A DNA stretch of 64,000 nt, taken from the NCBI RefSeq assembly GCF_044326205.1, contig NZ_JBIRCY010000042.1, positions 5,235 through 69,234 of the forward strand, given 5' to 3'. This DNA comes from Kumtagia sp044326205. GTDB lineage: Bacteria > Pseudomonadota > Alphaproteobacteria > Rhizobiales > Rhizobiaceae. A program made the position numbers and the translations under genes. Below the pieces are notes generated by a model. It did not search any database. It was given only the letters and a program-made list of their open reading frames with translations, and had not been told where the DNA came from. This document shows, piece after piece, positions 35,357 through 44,339 of this stretch (positions within the stretch are counted from its first letter, which is position 1; each line of letters opens with the position of its first letter).

Positions 35357-35457
35357 CGCTCATGGTCAATCGTGATTCGCTTCAAATTTGAGCGTTTGCG
35401 ATGCAAAATGGAATTGGTGCGATGCAATACGCTCACTCTTCTTGACGATTGTGAGCG
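35357..35457. promoter_or_regulatory. candidate RhaR operator cluster
   Basis: In the 156-base gap between rhaD and rhaR four TGAGCG half-sites alternate in orientation (35357, 35389, 35430, 35452). GCGATGCAA is also repeated directly at 35398 and 35419, 21 bases apart. DeoR-family regulators usually bind such multiple half-sites, so this is a reasonable RhaR control region for both transcripts. Confidence 0.55.
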
Positions 35458-35468
35458 AGCGTGCATTC

Positions 35469-36302
35469 ATGATGATCGATTTAGTTCGAGGCAACCGCAT
35501 CGACATGCGTGAGGTGGACCGCCGATCGGCGATACTGGGAGCGATGGCCGGAAGGCCGGTCGTGCCCGTGCGCGAGTTGGTCGATCTCACCGGCGCCTCC
35601 AGCGCGACCTTGCGCCGGGATCTGGCAAGACTGGAAGAGGAAGGTCTGGTGCGGCGCGTGCATGGCGGCATCTCCGCGCCGACGCCGGCCTTTCCTGCGA
35701 CGCTCGGCGCCCCAACCTTCAACTCGCAGCGCATCAAGAACGCCGACAGGAAGAGCGCCATCGCAGCACTCGCCTGCGGCCTGGTCGAGGACGGCGAGTC
35801 GATCATTATCAATGCCGGCACGACGACCTTCGCCATGGTCGATTTCCTGCGCGACCGGCGGCTGAATATCCTCACCAACTCGTTCCCGATTGCCGAGGCG
35901 CTGATCCGCGGCAGCGACAACCGTATCACCCTGCCGGGCGGTGAGGTCTATCGCGAGCAGGGCATCATCCTGTCGCCCTTCGAGGACGACACGATCCAGA
36001 CCCTGCATGCAACGACGATGTTCATGAGTGCCGCGGCGATCACGCCGCTCGGTGTGGTCGAGGCCGACCCGCTGGTGGCGCGCGCCGAAGCGAAACTGCT
36101 CCGCCGCGCGGAGCGGCTGATCGTGCTCGCCGATTCGACCAAGTTCGAACCAAGGGGTAGCCTCGTCGTGTGCCCGCTGTCGCGCGTCTCCGTGCTGGTG
36201 ACGGATGACGGGATCAGCGAGGCGGCGCTGGCGATGATGGAGAATGCCGGGCTCGATGTAAGGATCGCGCCCGTTGCCAAGGAGATCGCTTCCGCCGCAT
36301 AG
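35469..36302 (+). CDS. rhaR: DeoR-family regulator of rhamnose catabolism RhaR
   Basis: About 277 residues. DeoR-type winged helix near the N-terminus (VPVRELVDLTGASSATLRRDLARLEEEGLVRRVHGG) and a sugar-phosphate sensor domain with INAGTTTFAMVDFL, LTNSFPIAEAL, LPGGEVYREQG and the LADSTKFEP signature. The start is uncertain: ATG at 35469 or 35472, or ATG 35505, which would give the shortest N-terminus before the helix-turn-helix. First gene of the plus-strand rhaRSTPQUK series. Confidence 0.9.
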   Translation: MMIDLVRGNRIDMREVDRRSAILGAMAGRPVVPVRELVDLTGASSATLRRDLARLEEEGLVRRVHGGISAPTPAFPATLGAPTFNSQRIKNADRKSAIAALACGLVEDGESIIINAGTTTFAMVDFLRDRRLNILTNSFPIAEALIRGSDNRITLPGGEVYREQGIILSPFEDDTIQTLHATTMFMSAAAITPLGVVEADPLVARAEAKLLRRAERLIVLADSTKFEPRGSLVVCPLSRVSVLVTDDGISEAALAMMENAGLDVRIAPVAKEIASAA

Positions 36303-36375
36303 AGCGGTGGACGGTGGGACCGGCAGCGGCCGGTCCGGATGGACGTCAACAGGAATTGGCAGGGAGGAATTTGCC

Positions 36376-37392
36376 ATGAAGACTACACGTCGTACCGTAT
36401 TGCAGCTTGCCGGCGCCGCCGGTGCTGCGCTGGCAATGCCGGCGATCATCACGAAACGGGCCTTTGCTGCCGACAAGCGCATCGCCATGATCGTGAAGAA
36501 TCTCGGCAACAGCTATTTCGACGCCTGCGCCAACGGCGCCAAGGAAGCGGCCAAGGAACTCGGCGGCATCGAGATCATCTACACCGCCTCGGCCAAGCCG
36601 ACGGCGGAAGAGCAGATCGCCGTCATCGACGCGCAGATCGCCCAGAAGGTCGACGGCATCATCGTTTCGGCAAACGACGCCGACGCGCTGGTTCCGGTCG
36701 GCAAGAAGGCGATGGAGCGCGGCATCAAGGTGATGAGCTTCGACTCGGCCATCGCGCCGGCTGGCCGCATCGTCCACCTCTCCGCCTCGTCCACCCCGCT
36801 GATCGGCGCCAAGCAGGTGCAGATGATCGCCAAGACGCTGGGCGGCAAGGGCGAAGTCGCCATCCTTTCCGCTGCCTCCACCATGACCAACCAGAACTCC
36901 TGGATCGAGGCCATGAAGGAAGAGTGGAAGAAGCCGGAATACAAGGACATGCCGCTGGTGGCGACCGTCTATGGCGACGACCAGGACGACAAGAGCTACC
37001 GCGAGATGCAGGGCCTGGTGAAGGCCTATCCGAACCTCAAGGGCGTTATCTCGCCGACCACCATCGGCATCCGCTCGGGGGCCAAGGCGATCGTCGACGG
37101 CGGCCTGACCGGCAAAGTGTTCATCACCGGCCTCGGCCTGCCTTCGGAAATGAAGGATTATGTGTTGAAGGGCGCCTGCGACACCTTCGCCATCTGGAAC
37201 CCGGTGGAATACGGCTATTCCTCGACCATGATCATGGCCGACATCCTGGCTGGAAAACCCACCGCCGAAGGCGACAAGCTTTCCATGGGCAAGAAGGGCG
37301 AGACCACCGTCGGCAAGGACGGCGAATGCGTCATGGGCGAGCCCTTCGAGTTCAACAAGACCAACGTCGAGGAATTCGCCAAGATCTTCTGA
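36376..37392 (+). CDS. rhaS: rhamnose ABC transporter substrate-binding protein RhaS
   Basis: A 338-residue periplasmic binding protein of the CUT2 (ribose) type. The signal peptide is unusual for its Tat-like start (TTRRTVLQLAGAAGAALAMPA). Then come the classic IAMIVKNLGNSYFDACANGAKEAA and DGIIVSANDADALVPVGKKAMERGIKVMSFDS. GGGAGGAA precedes the ATG. It delivers L-rhamnose to RhaPQT. A palindromic repeat separates it from rhaT. Confidence 0.94.
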   Translation: MKTTRRTVLQLAGAAGAALAMPAIITKRAFAADKRIAMIVKNLGNSYFDACANGAKEAAKELGGIEIIYTASAKPTAEEQIAVIDAQIAQKVDGIIVSANDADALVPVGKKAMERGIKVMSFDSAIAPAGRIVHLSASSTPLIGAKQVQMIAKTLGGKGEVAILSAASTMTNQNSWIEAMKEEWKKPEYKDMPLVATVYGDDQDDKSYREMQGLVKAYPNLKGVISPTTIGIRSGAKAIVDGGLTGKVFITGLGLPSEMKDYVLKGACDTFAIWNPVEYGYSSTMIMADILAGKPTAEGDKLSMGKKGETTVGKDGECVMGEPFEFNKTNVEEFAKIF

Positions 37393-37408
37393 TCTGGCGG
37401 AGGTTCTT

Positions 37409-37540
37409 ACCCTCCCCCTTGTGGGGAGGGTCGCGCCGAAGGCGCGGGGTGGGGGTCGCTACCACGGCACCCCCCACCCCGCTTCGCAGTTTCCGCTGCG
37501 CTTCAACTGCTCATCGACCCTCCCCACAAGGGGGAGGGTT
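37409..37540. repeat. palindromic intergenic repeat, rhaS-rhaT gap
   Basis: Same family as the repeat at 33060: terminal hairpins CCCTCCCC..GGGGAGGG at 37409-37431 and 37517-37540, with GGGGTGGGGG and CCCCCCACCCC between. The end hairpins could reduce read-through so that RhaS exceeds the membrane components, and the element ends 11 bases before the rhaT start. Confidence 0.8.
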
Positions 37541-37551
37541 AAGAGGTTCCC

Positions 37552-39054
37552 TTGTCCGATCCCATCCTCACCCTTACCGGCGTCTCGAAAAGCTTTCCCG
37601 GCGTCAGGGCGCTGCACGACATCAGCCTGTCGCTGCAGCCCGGCCGCGTCACCGCGATCATAGGCGAGAACGGCGCCGGCAAATCCACCATCGTCAAGCT
37701 GCTGACCGGCATCTACCGGCTTGAAACCGGCGAAATCCGCGTCGGCGGTGAGCCGAAATCCTTCTCCTCGCCGCGCGACTCCTGGGCCGCTGGCATCGCC
37801 GCGATCCACCAGGAAACGGTGATGTTCGACGAGCTATCGGTGGCCGAGAACATTTTCATGGGCCACATGCCGACGGCGTCGACACGTCTCGTCGACTGGA
37901 CCGAGATGCGGACGAAATCGGCTGAGTTGCTGAAGCGCATCGACGCGCCCATCCCACCCGAATTCAAGCTGAAGCGCCTGTCGGTGGCACAAAAACACCT
38001 GGTGGAAATCGCCCGCGCGCTGTCGCACGAGGCTCGCGTCGTCATCATGGACGAGCCGACCGCGGCCCTCTCGGCCAACGAGATCGACGACCTTTTCCGC
38101 ATCGTCGAGCAACTGAAGGCGGAAGGCCACGCCATCGTTTTCATCAGCCACAAGTTCGATGAAATCTTCCGCATCGCCGACGATTTCGTCTGCCTGCGCG
38201 ACGGCGAGAAGGTCGGCGAAGGCCCGATCTCTTCCGTCACGGAGGCGCAGCTTGTACGCATGATGGTCGGCCGCCCGGTTGACCAGGTGTTTCCGAAACG
38301 CGATGTGCCGATCGGCGAGGTCGTGCTATCAGTCAAAGGTCTGTCGAACGCCACAGAATATGCCGACGTCTCCTTCGACCTGCGCAAGGGGGAGATTCTC
38401 GGCCTCTACGGGCTGGTCGGGGCGGGCCGGACGGAGGCCATGCAGGGCCTGTTCGGCATCACGCCGGTGACACGCGGAACAGTCTCGTTAGACGGCAAAC
38501 AGCTTGCGATCAACGCACCGTCGGACGCCATTGCCGCCGGCATTTCCTACGTGCCAGAGGACCGGCAGGATCAGGGCGCGATCCTTTCCCTCGGCATCCG
38601 GGAGAACGTGACGCTGGCCAACCTGTCGAAATATGTGCGCGGCCTGTTCCTGTCGCGTTCCGCCGAACAGGAAGCGACGCGCTCGCTCGGGCGGCGGCTG
38701 GCGGTCAAGGCGGCGAGTTGGGAGCAGAAGCTGGGTGAGCTTTCCGGCGGTAACCAGCAGAAGGTGGCGATCGCCAAATGGCTGGCGACGCGGCCGAAGG
38801 TGATCGTGCTGGACGAGCCGACGAAAGGCATCGACGTCGGTTCCAAGGCGGCCGTGCATGATTTCATCGGCGAACTGGCGCAGGATGGTCTCGCCGTTGT
38901 GCTGATCAGCTCGGAACTGCCAGAGGTCATGGGACTGGCGGACCGCGTCATCGTCATGAAGGAAGGCCGCATGGTCGACGAGTTCAAGCGCGGTGCCTGG
39001 AGCGCCGAGCAGATCGTCGGCGCGGCCACCGGCGCCGCGAAGGAGGCCGCGTGA
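37552..39054 (+). CDS. rhaT: rhamnose ABC transporter ATPase RhaT
   Basis: A 500-residue CUT2-type ATPase with two tandem ABC modules. Module 1 has GENGAGKST and VVIMDEPTAALS; module 2 has a degenerate Walker A (GLVGAGRTE), the LSGGNQQK signature and VIVLDEPTKGIDVGSK, as usual for RbsA-like proteins. The start is a TTG at 37552 (MSDPILTLTG) with AAGAGG upstream. Its stop overlaps the rhaP GTG. Confidence 0.94.
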   Translation: MSDPILTLTGVSKSFPGVRALHDISLSLQPGRVTAIIGENGAGKSTIVKLLTGIYRLETGEIRVGGEPKSFSSPRDSWAAGIAAIHQETVMFDELSVAENIFMGHMPTASTRLVDWTEMRTKSAELLKRIDAPIPPEFKLKRLSVAQKHLVEIARALSHEARVVIMDEPTAALSANEIDDLFRIVEQLKAEGHAIVFISHKFDEIFRIADDFVCLRDGEKVGEGPISSVTEAQLVRMMVGRPVDQVFPKRDVPIGEVVLSVKGLSNATEYADVSFDLRKGEILGLYGLVGAGRTEAMQGLFGITPVTRGTVSLDGKQLAINAPSDAIAAGISYVPEDRQDQGAILSLGIRENVTLANLSKYVRGLFLSRSAEQEATRSLGRRLAVKAASWEQKLGELSGGNQQKVAIAKWLATRPKVIVLDEPTKGIDVGSKAAVHDFIGELAQDGLAVVLISSELPEVMGLADRVIVMKEGRMVDEFKRGAWSAEQIVGAATGAAKEAA

Positions 39055-40043
39055 AAGGCATCTTCAACTATCGCGAGCTTGCGCTCGGGCTGATCCTGAT
39101 CGTCGGTGTCGCGGTCATCGGCGCCTACCAGCCGGTGTTCCTGGCCTGGGAGAACATCAGTGACCTGCTCACCGAGACCTCCGTTCTGTTCATGATGGCG
39201 CTGGCGCAGATGGTGGTCATCCTGACGCGCGGCATCGACCTGTCGGTCGCCGCCAACCTCGCGCTGTCGGGCATGATCGCCGCCCTCGTCAGCCAGTACT
39301 ATCCCGACACGCCGCTGTTGCTGATGATTCTTGCCGGCGTGATCACCGGGCTGGTGCTTGGCTTGATCAATGGCGGCCTGATCGCCTTTCTCGGCATCCC
39401 GCCAATCGTGGTGACACTAGGCACGCTCGCGGTCTATCGCGGCATGATCATCATCATCGCCAAGGGCGACCAGGTGAATGCTTCCGAAATGGGCGTGGAA
39501 TTCCAAGCATTCCCCAAACACATGTTCCTCGGCCTGACAAGTCCGGTCTGGATCGCCATTGGCGTGTCCGTCCTATTCTGGGTCTTCCTCAACCTGACAA
39601 GGGCCGGCCGCGGCCTCTACGCCGTCGGCGGCAATCCGGTCGCGGCGCGCTACTGCGGCATCGATCAGCGCAAGCAGGAACTGCTGGCCTATGCAATCTC
39701 CGGCGCAGTGGCGGGACTTTGCGGCTACCTCTGGGTCGCCCGCTACGGCGTCGCCTATTCGGAGATCGCCAATGGCTACGAACTGACGGTCATCGCCGCC
39801 TGCGTCATCGGCGGCGTCTCGATCGGCGGCGGCGTCGGTTCGGTCGCCGGCACACTGCTCGGCGCGCTGTTCCTCGGCATCGTCATGACAGCGCTGCCGG
39901 TCCTGCAGATCTCGCCTTTCTGGCAGATGGCGATCTCCGGCGCGGTCATTCTCGCCGCCGTGGTCATCAATGCGCGCGCCGAGCGGCGGCCTGAAAAACT
40001 CATCCTGCCGGAAGCGCGGCGCATCGGACGGGTGCGGGCATGA
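39051..40043 (+). CDS. rhaP: rhamnose ABC transporter permease RhaP
   Basis: A 330-residue CUT2 permease (RbsC/BPD_transp_2 type) with about nine to ten helices. Family motifs: LTRGIDLSVAANLALSGM, TLGTLAVYRGM, VGGNPVAARYCGID and IGGGVGSVAGTLLGAL. The GTG start overlaps the rhaT stop (GTGA), and its own stop overlaps rhaQ (ATGA), so the three subunits are translationally coupled. Confidence 0.93.
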   Translation: MKGIFNYRELALGLILIVGVAVIGAYQPVFLAWENISDLLTETSVLFMMALAQMVVILTRGIDLSVAANLALSGMIAALVSQYYPDTPLLLMILAGVITGLVLGLINGGLIAFLGIPPIVVTLGTLAVYRGMIIIIAKGDQVNASEMGVEFQAFPKHMFLGLTSPVWIAIGVSVLFWVFLNLTRAGRGLYAVGGNPVAARYCGIDQRKQELLAYAISGAVAGLCGYLWVARYGVAYSEIANGYELTVIAACVIGGVSIGGGVGSVAGTLLGALFLGIVMTALPVLQISPFWQMAISGAVILAAVVINARAERRPEKLILPEARRIGRVRA

Positions 40044-41086
40044 ACGCGATGCCGCCCTCCGAAAGCCGTTACACGGTGCTGGACGCCGCACCGCGCCGAG
40101 CGCGCGATGTGCTGTTACGCTGGGAAGTGATCCTGGTCATCCTCCTGGTGCTGACCATCGTGGTCAATACCATCGTCTCGCCCTACTTCCTCGACGTTTT
40201 CAACCTGGCCGACGCCACTTTCAACTTTTCCGAAAAAGCGATCATCGCGCTGGCCATGGCGCTGCTGATCCTGGTGCGCCAGATCGACCTGTCGGTGGCA
40301 GCGATTGTGGCGCTGGCCGCCATGGGCATCGGTTACGCGGCCGAGGCCGGATTTGGACCGACCGGGCTGTTCGCCACCGGTATTGGCATCGGGATTTTAT
40401 GCGGCGTTTTCAACGGCTTCCTCGTCACCTATGCCGGCCTGCCGTCGATCGTGGTGACTATCGGCACCATGTCGTTGTTCCGCGGCTTCACACAGGTGAT
40501 CCTGGGCGACCAGGCGAAGACGAAATATCCGCCGGAGTTTTTGGAACTCGGTCAGAGCTATTTCATCAAGATGAAGGAGACCGGCATCCCCTGGCTATTC
40601 GTTCCGCCGATCCCCTTGTCTTTCCTCATCTTTCTGGTGCTGACCGTTGTCTTCGGCATCGTCCTGCATAAGACCGCGACCGGCCGGAAACTCTTCGCCA
40701 TCGGCTCCAACCCGGTCGCGGCGCGGTTCTCCGGCATTCCGGTCGATCGGCTAACTTTTTTGCTCTTCGTCGTGTCCGGCCTGCTGTCGGGATTGGCCGC
40801 AGCCCTGCTGACGGCGCGGCTGGGGTCGATGCGCTCCAACATCGCCATCGGCTGGGAACTGGACATCGTCACCATGGTCATCCTCGGCGGCGTGTCGATT
40901 GCCGGCGGCGTCGGCTCCATCCTTGGTGTCTTCCTGGCCGTTCTGACGCTAGGGCTTGTCACCTTCGGTATGTCGCTGAACAATATTCCGGGGCAGGTGG
41001 TCAGCGTCTATATCGGCCTGCTGCTGATCGCGGTGATCGCTATTCCGCGCATCGCCGACAAGCTCGGGCTGAGAACAAGCAGGTGA
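40040..41086 (+). CDS. rhaQ: rhamnose ABC transporter permease RhaQ
   Basis: A 348-residue CUT2 permease, the partner of RhaP. It carries LVRQIDLSVAAIVALAAMGIG, TIGTMSLFRGFTQVILGD, IGSNPVAARFSGIPVDR and GVSIAGGVGSILG. The N-terminal ~28 residues are cytoplasmic before the first helix (LRWEVILVILLVLTIVVNTIV). ATGA overlap with rhaP. Confidence 0.93.
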   Translation: MNAMPPSESRYTVLDAAPRRARDVLLRWEVILVILLVLTIVVNTIVSPYFLDVFNLADATFNFSEKAIIALAMALLILVRQIDLSVAAIVALAAMGIGYAAEAGFGPTGLFATGIGIGILCGVFNGFLVTYAGLPSIVVTIGTMSLFRGFTQVILGDQAKTKYPPEFLELGQSYFIKMKETGIPWLFVPPIPLSFLIFLVLTVVFGIVLHKTATGRKLFAIGSNPVAARFSGIPVDRLTFLLFVVSGLLSGLAAALLTARLGSMRSNIAIGWELDIVTMVILGGVSIAGGVGSILGVFLAVLTLGLVTFGMSLNNIPGQVVSVYIGLLLIAVIAIPRIADKLGLRTSR

Positions 41087-41090
41087 TCTG

Positions 41091-41405
41091 ATGGAGAAAT
41101 TTGCCTTCCGGATGCGGCTGAAACCCGGCATGACGGCCGAATACAAACGCCGCCACGACGAGATCTGGCCGGAACTGGTTGAACTGCTGAAAGAAGCAGG
41201 AGTTTCGGACTATTCCATTCATTTCGATTCCGAAACGAACCAGCTTTTCGGGGTGCTTTGGCGCCGCGACGACCACACGATGGACGATCTGCCGAAGCAT
41301 CCGGTGATGCGCCGCTGGTGGGATTTCATGTCCGACATCATGGAATACAACGCCGCAGGCGAACCGGTCGCGGTGCCGCTCGAGACCGTCTTCCACATGG
41401 AGTGA
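41091..41405 (+). CDS. rhaU: L-rhamnose mutarotase RhaU (RhaM)
   Basis: A 104-residue rhamnose mutarotase interconverting alpha and beta anomers. Catalytic positions match the family: Y18 and H22 (AEYKRRHDEIWPEL), Y41 in SDYSIHFD and the tandem Trp in RRWWDFM. It starts 4 bases after rhaQ ends. In Rhizobium leguminosarum this gene is called rhaU. Confidence 0.94.
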   Translation: MEKFAFRMRLKPGMTAEYKRRHDEIWPELVELLKEAGVSDYSIHFDSETNQLFGVLWRRDDHTMDDLPKHPVMRRWWDFMSDIMEYNAAGEPVAVPLETVFHME

Positions 41406-41410
41406 GCGGC

Positions 41411-42778
41411 TTGTCGAAAGTCCGCATTGTCGCCGTCATCGATATCGGCAAGAGCAACGCCAAGGTGGCATTGGTAGACCTCTCCACGCTGGAGGAAACG
41501 GTCGTCGCGCGCACGGCGAATTCCGTCGACAATTCAGACCCTTATCCACATTTCGACACCGACCGGCTGTGGGCAGTCATGCTCGACGGACTGGCCGAGC
41601 TTGGCAGGCTGACGCGGCCCGATGCGATTGTTGTGACCACCCACGGCGCATCGGGCGTTCTGCTGGCGGCCGACGGCAGCCTTGCCTTGCCGATGCTCGA
41701 CTATGAACATTCCGGACCCGAAACGACCCTTGCAGACTATGATCTTTTGCGACCGAACTTTGCCGAGACTGGCTCACCACGTCTGCCCGGCGGGCTCAAT
41801 CTCGGAGCGCAATTCTTCTGGCAATCGCGGGCATTTCCGGCGGATTTTCAACGGGTTGCGACGATCCTGACGTATCCGCAATACTGGGCGTTCCGGCTGT
41901 GCGGAGCGGCGGCCAACGAGGCGACGTCGCTGGGTGCCCACACCGATCTCTGGAACCCGCAAAAGCGGGATTTTTCCGGCCTGGTCGACCGGCTGGACTG
42001 GCGCAAAAAGTTGGCGCCGGTACGCAAGGCCGGTGACCGGCTGGGCGGCTTACTGCCTGAAATCGCTGAGAAAACCGGCCTTGCCGCCGACACGCCCGTC
42101 TATTGCGGCATCCATGATTCCAATGCCTCGCTTTATCCCCACCTGTTGTCGAGAAAAGCGCCGTTGACGGTGGTATCGACCGGCACCTGGATTATCGTCA
42201 TGTCAGTCGGCGGCGAGCGGCAAGTGCTTGATCCGGCTCGCGATACGCTGATCAACGTCAATGCCTTCGGCGATCCGGTGCCGTCGGCGCGCTTCATGGG
42301 CGGGCGGGAGTTTTCGCTGCTGATCGGCGACAAGGGCGTCGACCCGAGCCAGGCGGAAATCGAGACCGTGTTGAAGACGCCGGTGCTCCTGACACCGTCC
42401 ATCGATCGGGGGTCCGGTCCCTTCCAGCATCGCAAGGCCGAATGGTTGCCGGCCGAGCCCTCCAGTCCCGGCGCACGCTTCGCGGCTGTCTCCTTCTATC
42501 TGGCGATGATGACGGCGTCCTGCCTGGACTTGATCGGTGCGCAGGGCGACACGATCGTAGAAGGACCATTTGGCCAAAACCGCTGTTTTATCAGGATGCT
42601 GGCGAGCGCCAGCGGGCGGCGCGTGGTGGCGTCGAAAGGCAGCACCGGCACCAGCATCGGCGCGGCGTTGCTCTGCGCGGGACCGGATTTCAAGCCTACC
42701 GACGGCATGGAAACAGTGATCGTTCCGGAACCGAAATGGTTGTCTTATCCCGCGCACTGGCGTCAGGCGGTCGGGTAA
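41411..42778 (+). CDS. rhaK: FGGY-family rhamnose kinase RhaK
   Basis: A ~455-residue FGGY sugar kinase. The N-terminal ATPase-fold phosphate loop is VIDIGKSNAKVALVDL, and the C-terminal half has VVSTGTWIIVMSVGG and KGSTGTSIGAALLCAG. In R. leguminosarum, RhaK is needed for both rhamnose catabolism and transport. The start is a TTG at 41411 (LSKVRIVAV) just after the mutarotase stop, with GGAGTGAG upstream. Last gene of the operon. Confidence 0.9.
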   Translation: MSKVRIVAVIDIGKSNAKVALVDLSTLEETVVARTANSVDNSDPYPHFDTDRLWAVMLDGLAELGRLTRPDAIVVTTHGASGVLLAADGSLALPMLDYEHSGPETTLADYDLLRPNFAETGSPRLPGGLNLGAQFFWQSRAFPADFQRVATILTYPQYWAFRLCGAAANEATSLGAHTDLWNPQKRDFSGLVDRLDWRKKLAPVRKAGDRLGGLLPEIAEKTGLAADTPVYCGIHDSNASLYPHLLSRKAPLTVVSTGTWIIVMSVGGERQVLDPARDTLINVNAFGDPVPSARFMGGREFSLLIGDKGVDPSQAEIETVLKTPVLLTPSIDRGSGPFQHRKAEWLPAEPSSPGARFAAVSFYLAMMTASCLDLIGAQGDTIVEGPFGQNRCFIRMLASASGRRVVASKGSTGTSIGAALLCAGPDFKPTDGMETVIVPEPKWLSYPAHWRQAVG

Positions 42779-43105
42779 CGCTGGTGAGTGGGATTTTCAG
42801 GTCATGTCTCGAATATCATTTTAGAACAATGGCTTGCGCGCGATGTCAGTAGGAAATGCCGTAACAGACCGGACGGCAAGCCGTTTTGACGCGACAAGAA
42901 CCGGGTTTTAAGCCGATCGAACCTGACGGTGGTCTCGTGTTGAGGTGAACAGGCCTGACGTGGCAGATGAGATGCATTGCGGCCATCGGAACTCATATCA
43001 TCTGCTGTCGACTTCGATCGCACGCGCCGTCAGAGCAGTCCGAAGGACGGGCGGCGTTGACGGCCATAGTAAATGACCCCTGGCACGAGCCGGCCGCAAC
43101 GAACT
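42779..43105. other. gene-free spacer between rhaK and hemE
   Basis: This convergent gap of 327 bases holds no convincing gene, RNA or strong terminator. There are short dyads (ACGGCAAGCCGTTTT near 42872) but none with a good stem-loop geometry. Confidence 0.5.
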
Positions 43106-44137
43106 TCACCCTTGCACCGCACGCACCCGCTTGACCATCCTGTCCACATTCTCGACAGGGCAGTCCGGGGTGATGCCGTGCCCGAGGTTGAAGACCAGCG
43201 GACCGTTACCCAGTGCGTCCAGAATGAGATCGACGCCTTCGTCCAGCGCCCGCCCACCTGCCACCAGCCGCAGTGGGTCGAGGTTGCCCTGCACCGCGCC
43301 GCCGACCTGAAGGGCACGGGCCTGCGAAAGCGGCACCGACCAGTCGAGGCCGAGCGCGGTAACGCCGGTCCGTTCGCGGTAGCCGGCGTACAGGCTGCCG
43401 GCGCCGCGCGGAAAGCCGATGATCGGCGTGGCCGGATGTTTTTCGCGTACCCGCCGGACGATCTCGGCAACCGGTTCGACGCACCAGGCCTCGAAGGAGG
43501 CTTCGTCGAGCACGCCCGCCCAGGAGTCGAAAATCTGCACCGCATCGGCGCCGGCGTCGATCTGGCGGATGAGATAGTCGGCGGAGACCTTCGCCAGTTT
43601 CGAAAGCAAGGCGGCCATGGCTTTGGGCTCGCGATAACCGAACAGCCGCGACGGCCCTTGGTCCGGCGTGCCGCGGCCGGCGATCATATAGGTGGCAACC
43701 GTCCACGGGGCGCCGCAGAAGCCGATCAGCGCAGTCTCCTGCGGCAGTTCGGCGCGCAGTCGGGAGACGGTCTCGTAGACCGGCGCCAGATGTGCATGGA
43801 AGTTATTCACCTCGCCGAGGCGGGGGATTTCGGCGGCCTCGATCGGGGTCAGGCGCGGGCCCTCACCCTCGACGAAGCGCAGGTCGCGGCCGAGCGCATG
43901 CGGCACGACGAGGATGTCCGAAAAAAGGATCGCCGCGTCGAAATTAAAACGGCGGATCGGCTGCAGCGTCACCTCGACGGCGAAATCCGGATTGTAGCAG
44001 AGGTCGAGGAAGGAGCCGGCCTTTTCGCGCACCGCGCGGTATTCGGGGAGATAGCGCCCTGCCTGCCGCATCATCCACAGCGGCGGCGGGAACACGGTCT
44101 CGCCGCCCAGTACCCTCAGCAGCTTTTTGTCCTGCAC
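43106..44137 (-). CDS. hemE: uroporphyrinogen decarboxylase HemE
   Basis: A 343-residue heme-pathway enzyme converting uroporphyrinogen III to coproporphyrinogen III. Signature motifs: PPPLWMMRQAGRYLPEYR with substrate Arg residues, AAILFSDILVVPHALG with the catalytic Asp, FCGAPWTVATYM, FDSWAGVL, GFPRGAG and VFNLGHGITPDCPVENV. Start GTG 44137. In most alphaproteobacteria hemE sits beside rho or hemH near the replication origin; here it stands alone between rhamnose genes and an RTX gene. Confidence 0.95.
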   Translation of the reverse strand: MQDKKLLRVLGGETVFPPPLWMMRQAGRYLPEYRAVREKAGSFLDLCYNPDFAVEVTLQPIRRFNFDAAILFSDILVVPHALGRDLRFVEGEGPRLTPIEAAEIPRLGEVNNFHAHLAPVYETVSRLRAELPQETALIGFCGAPWTVATYMIAGRGTPDQGPSRLFGYREPKAMAALLSKLAKVSADYLIRQIDAGADAVQIFDSWAGVLDEASFEAWCVEPVAEIVRRVREKHPATPIIGFPRGAGSLYAGYRERTGVTALGLDWSVPLSQARALQVGGAVQGNLDPLRLVAGGRALDEGVDLILDALGNGPLVFNLGHGITPDCPVENVDRMVKRVRAVQG

Positions 44138-44281
44138 CCTGACGTCTCCGGTTTGCCGGGAGCTATGTCATGTGGGCGCGCGCGGGGCAATCGGGGGAGG
44201 ATCGATCCGCCGTCATAAGGATGGAGATCACAGCGCGCTTTTATCTGTTGCAGTTTCCGCGGAGATATTTTGACCTCGCTG

Positions 44282-44315
44282 AAAAAACCGGCGCGCGACA
44301 GGATCGCGCGCCGGT
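44282..44315 (-). terminator. intrinsic terminator of the RTX gene
   Basis: A perfect 12-base stem (ACCGGCGCGCGA with its complement) and 5-base loop, followed on the minus strand by six T, 24 bases after the RTX stop codon. This is the clearest rho-independent terminator in the window. Confidence 0.9.
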
Positions 44316-44339
44316 GAACTGTCGTGGGCGATGGGCTCC

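Noticed and set aside
33369..35375. 668-codon plus-strand frame opposite rhaD
   Set aside because: Antisense shadow of a full-length conserved two-domain enzyme.
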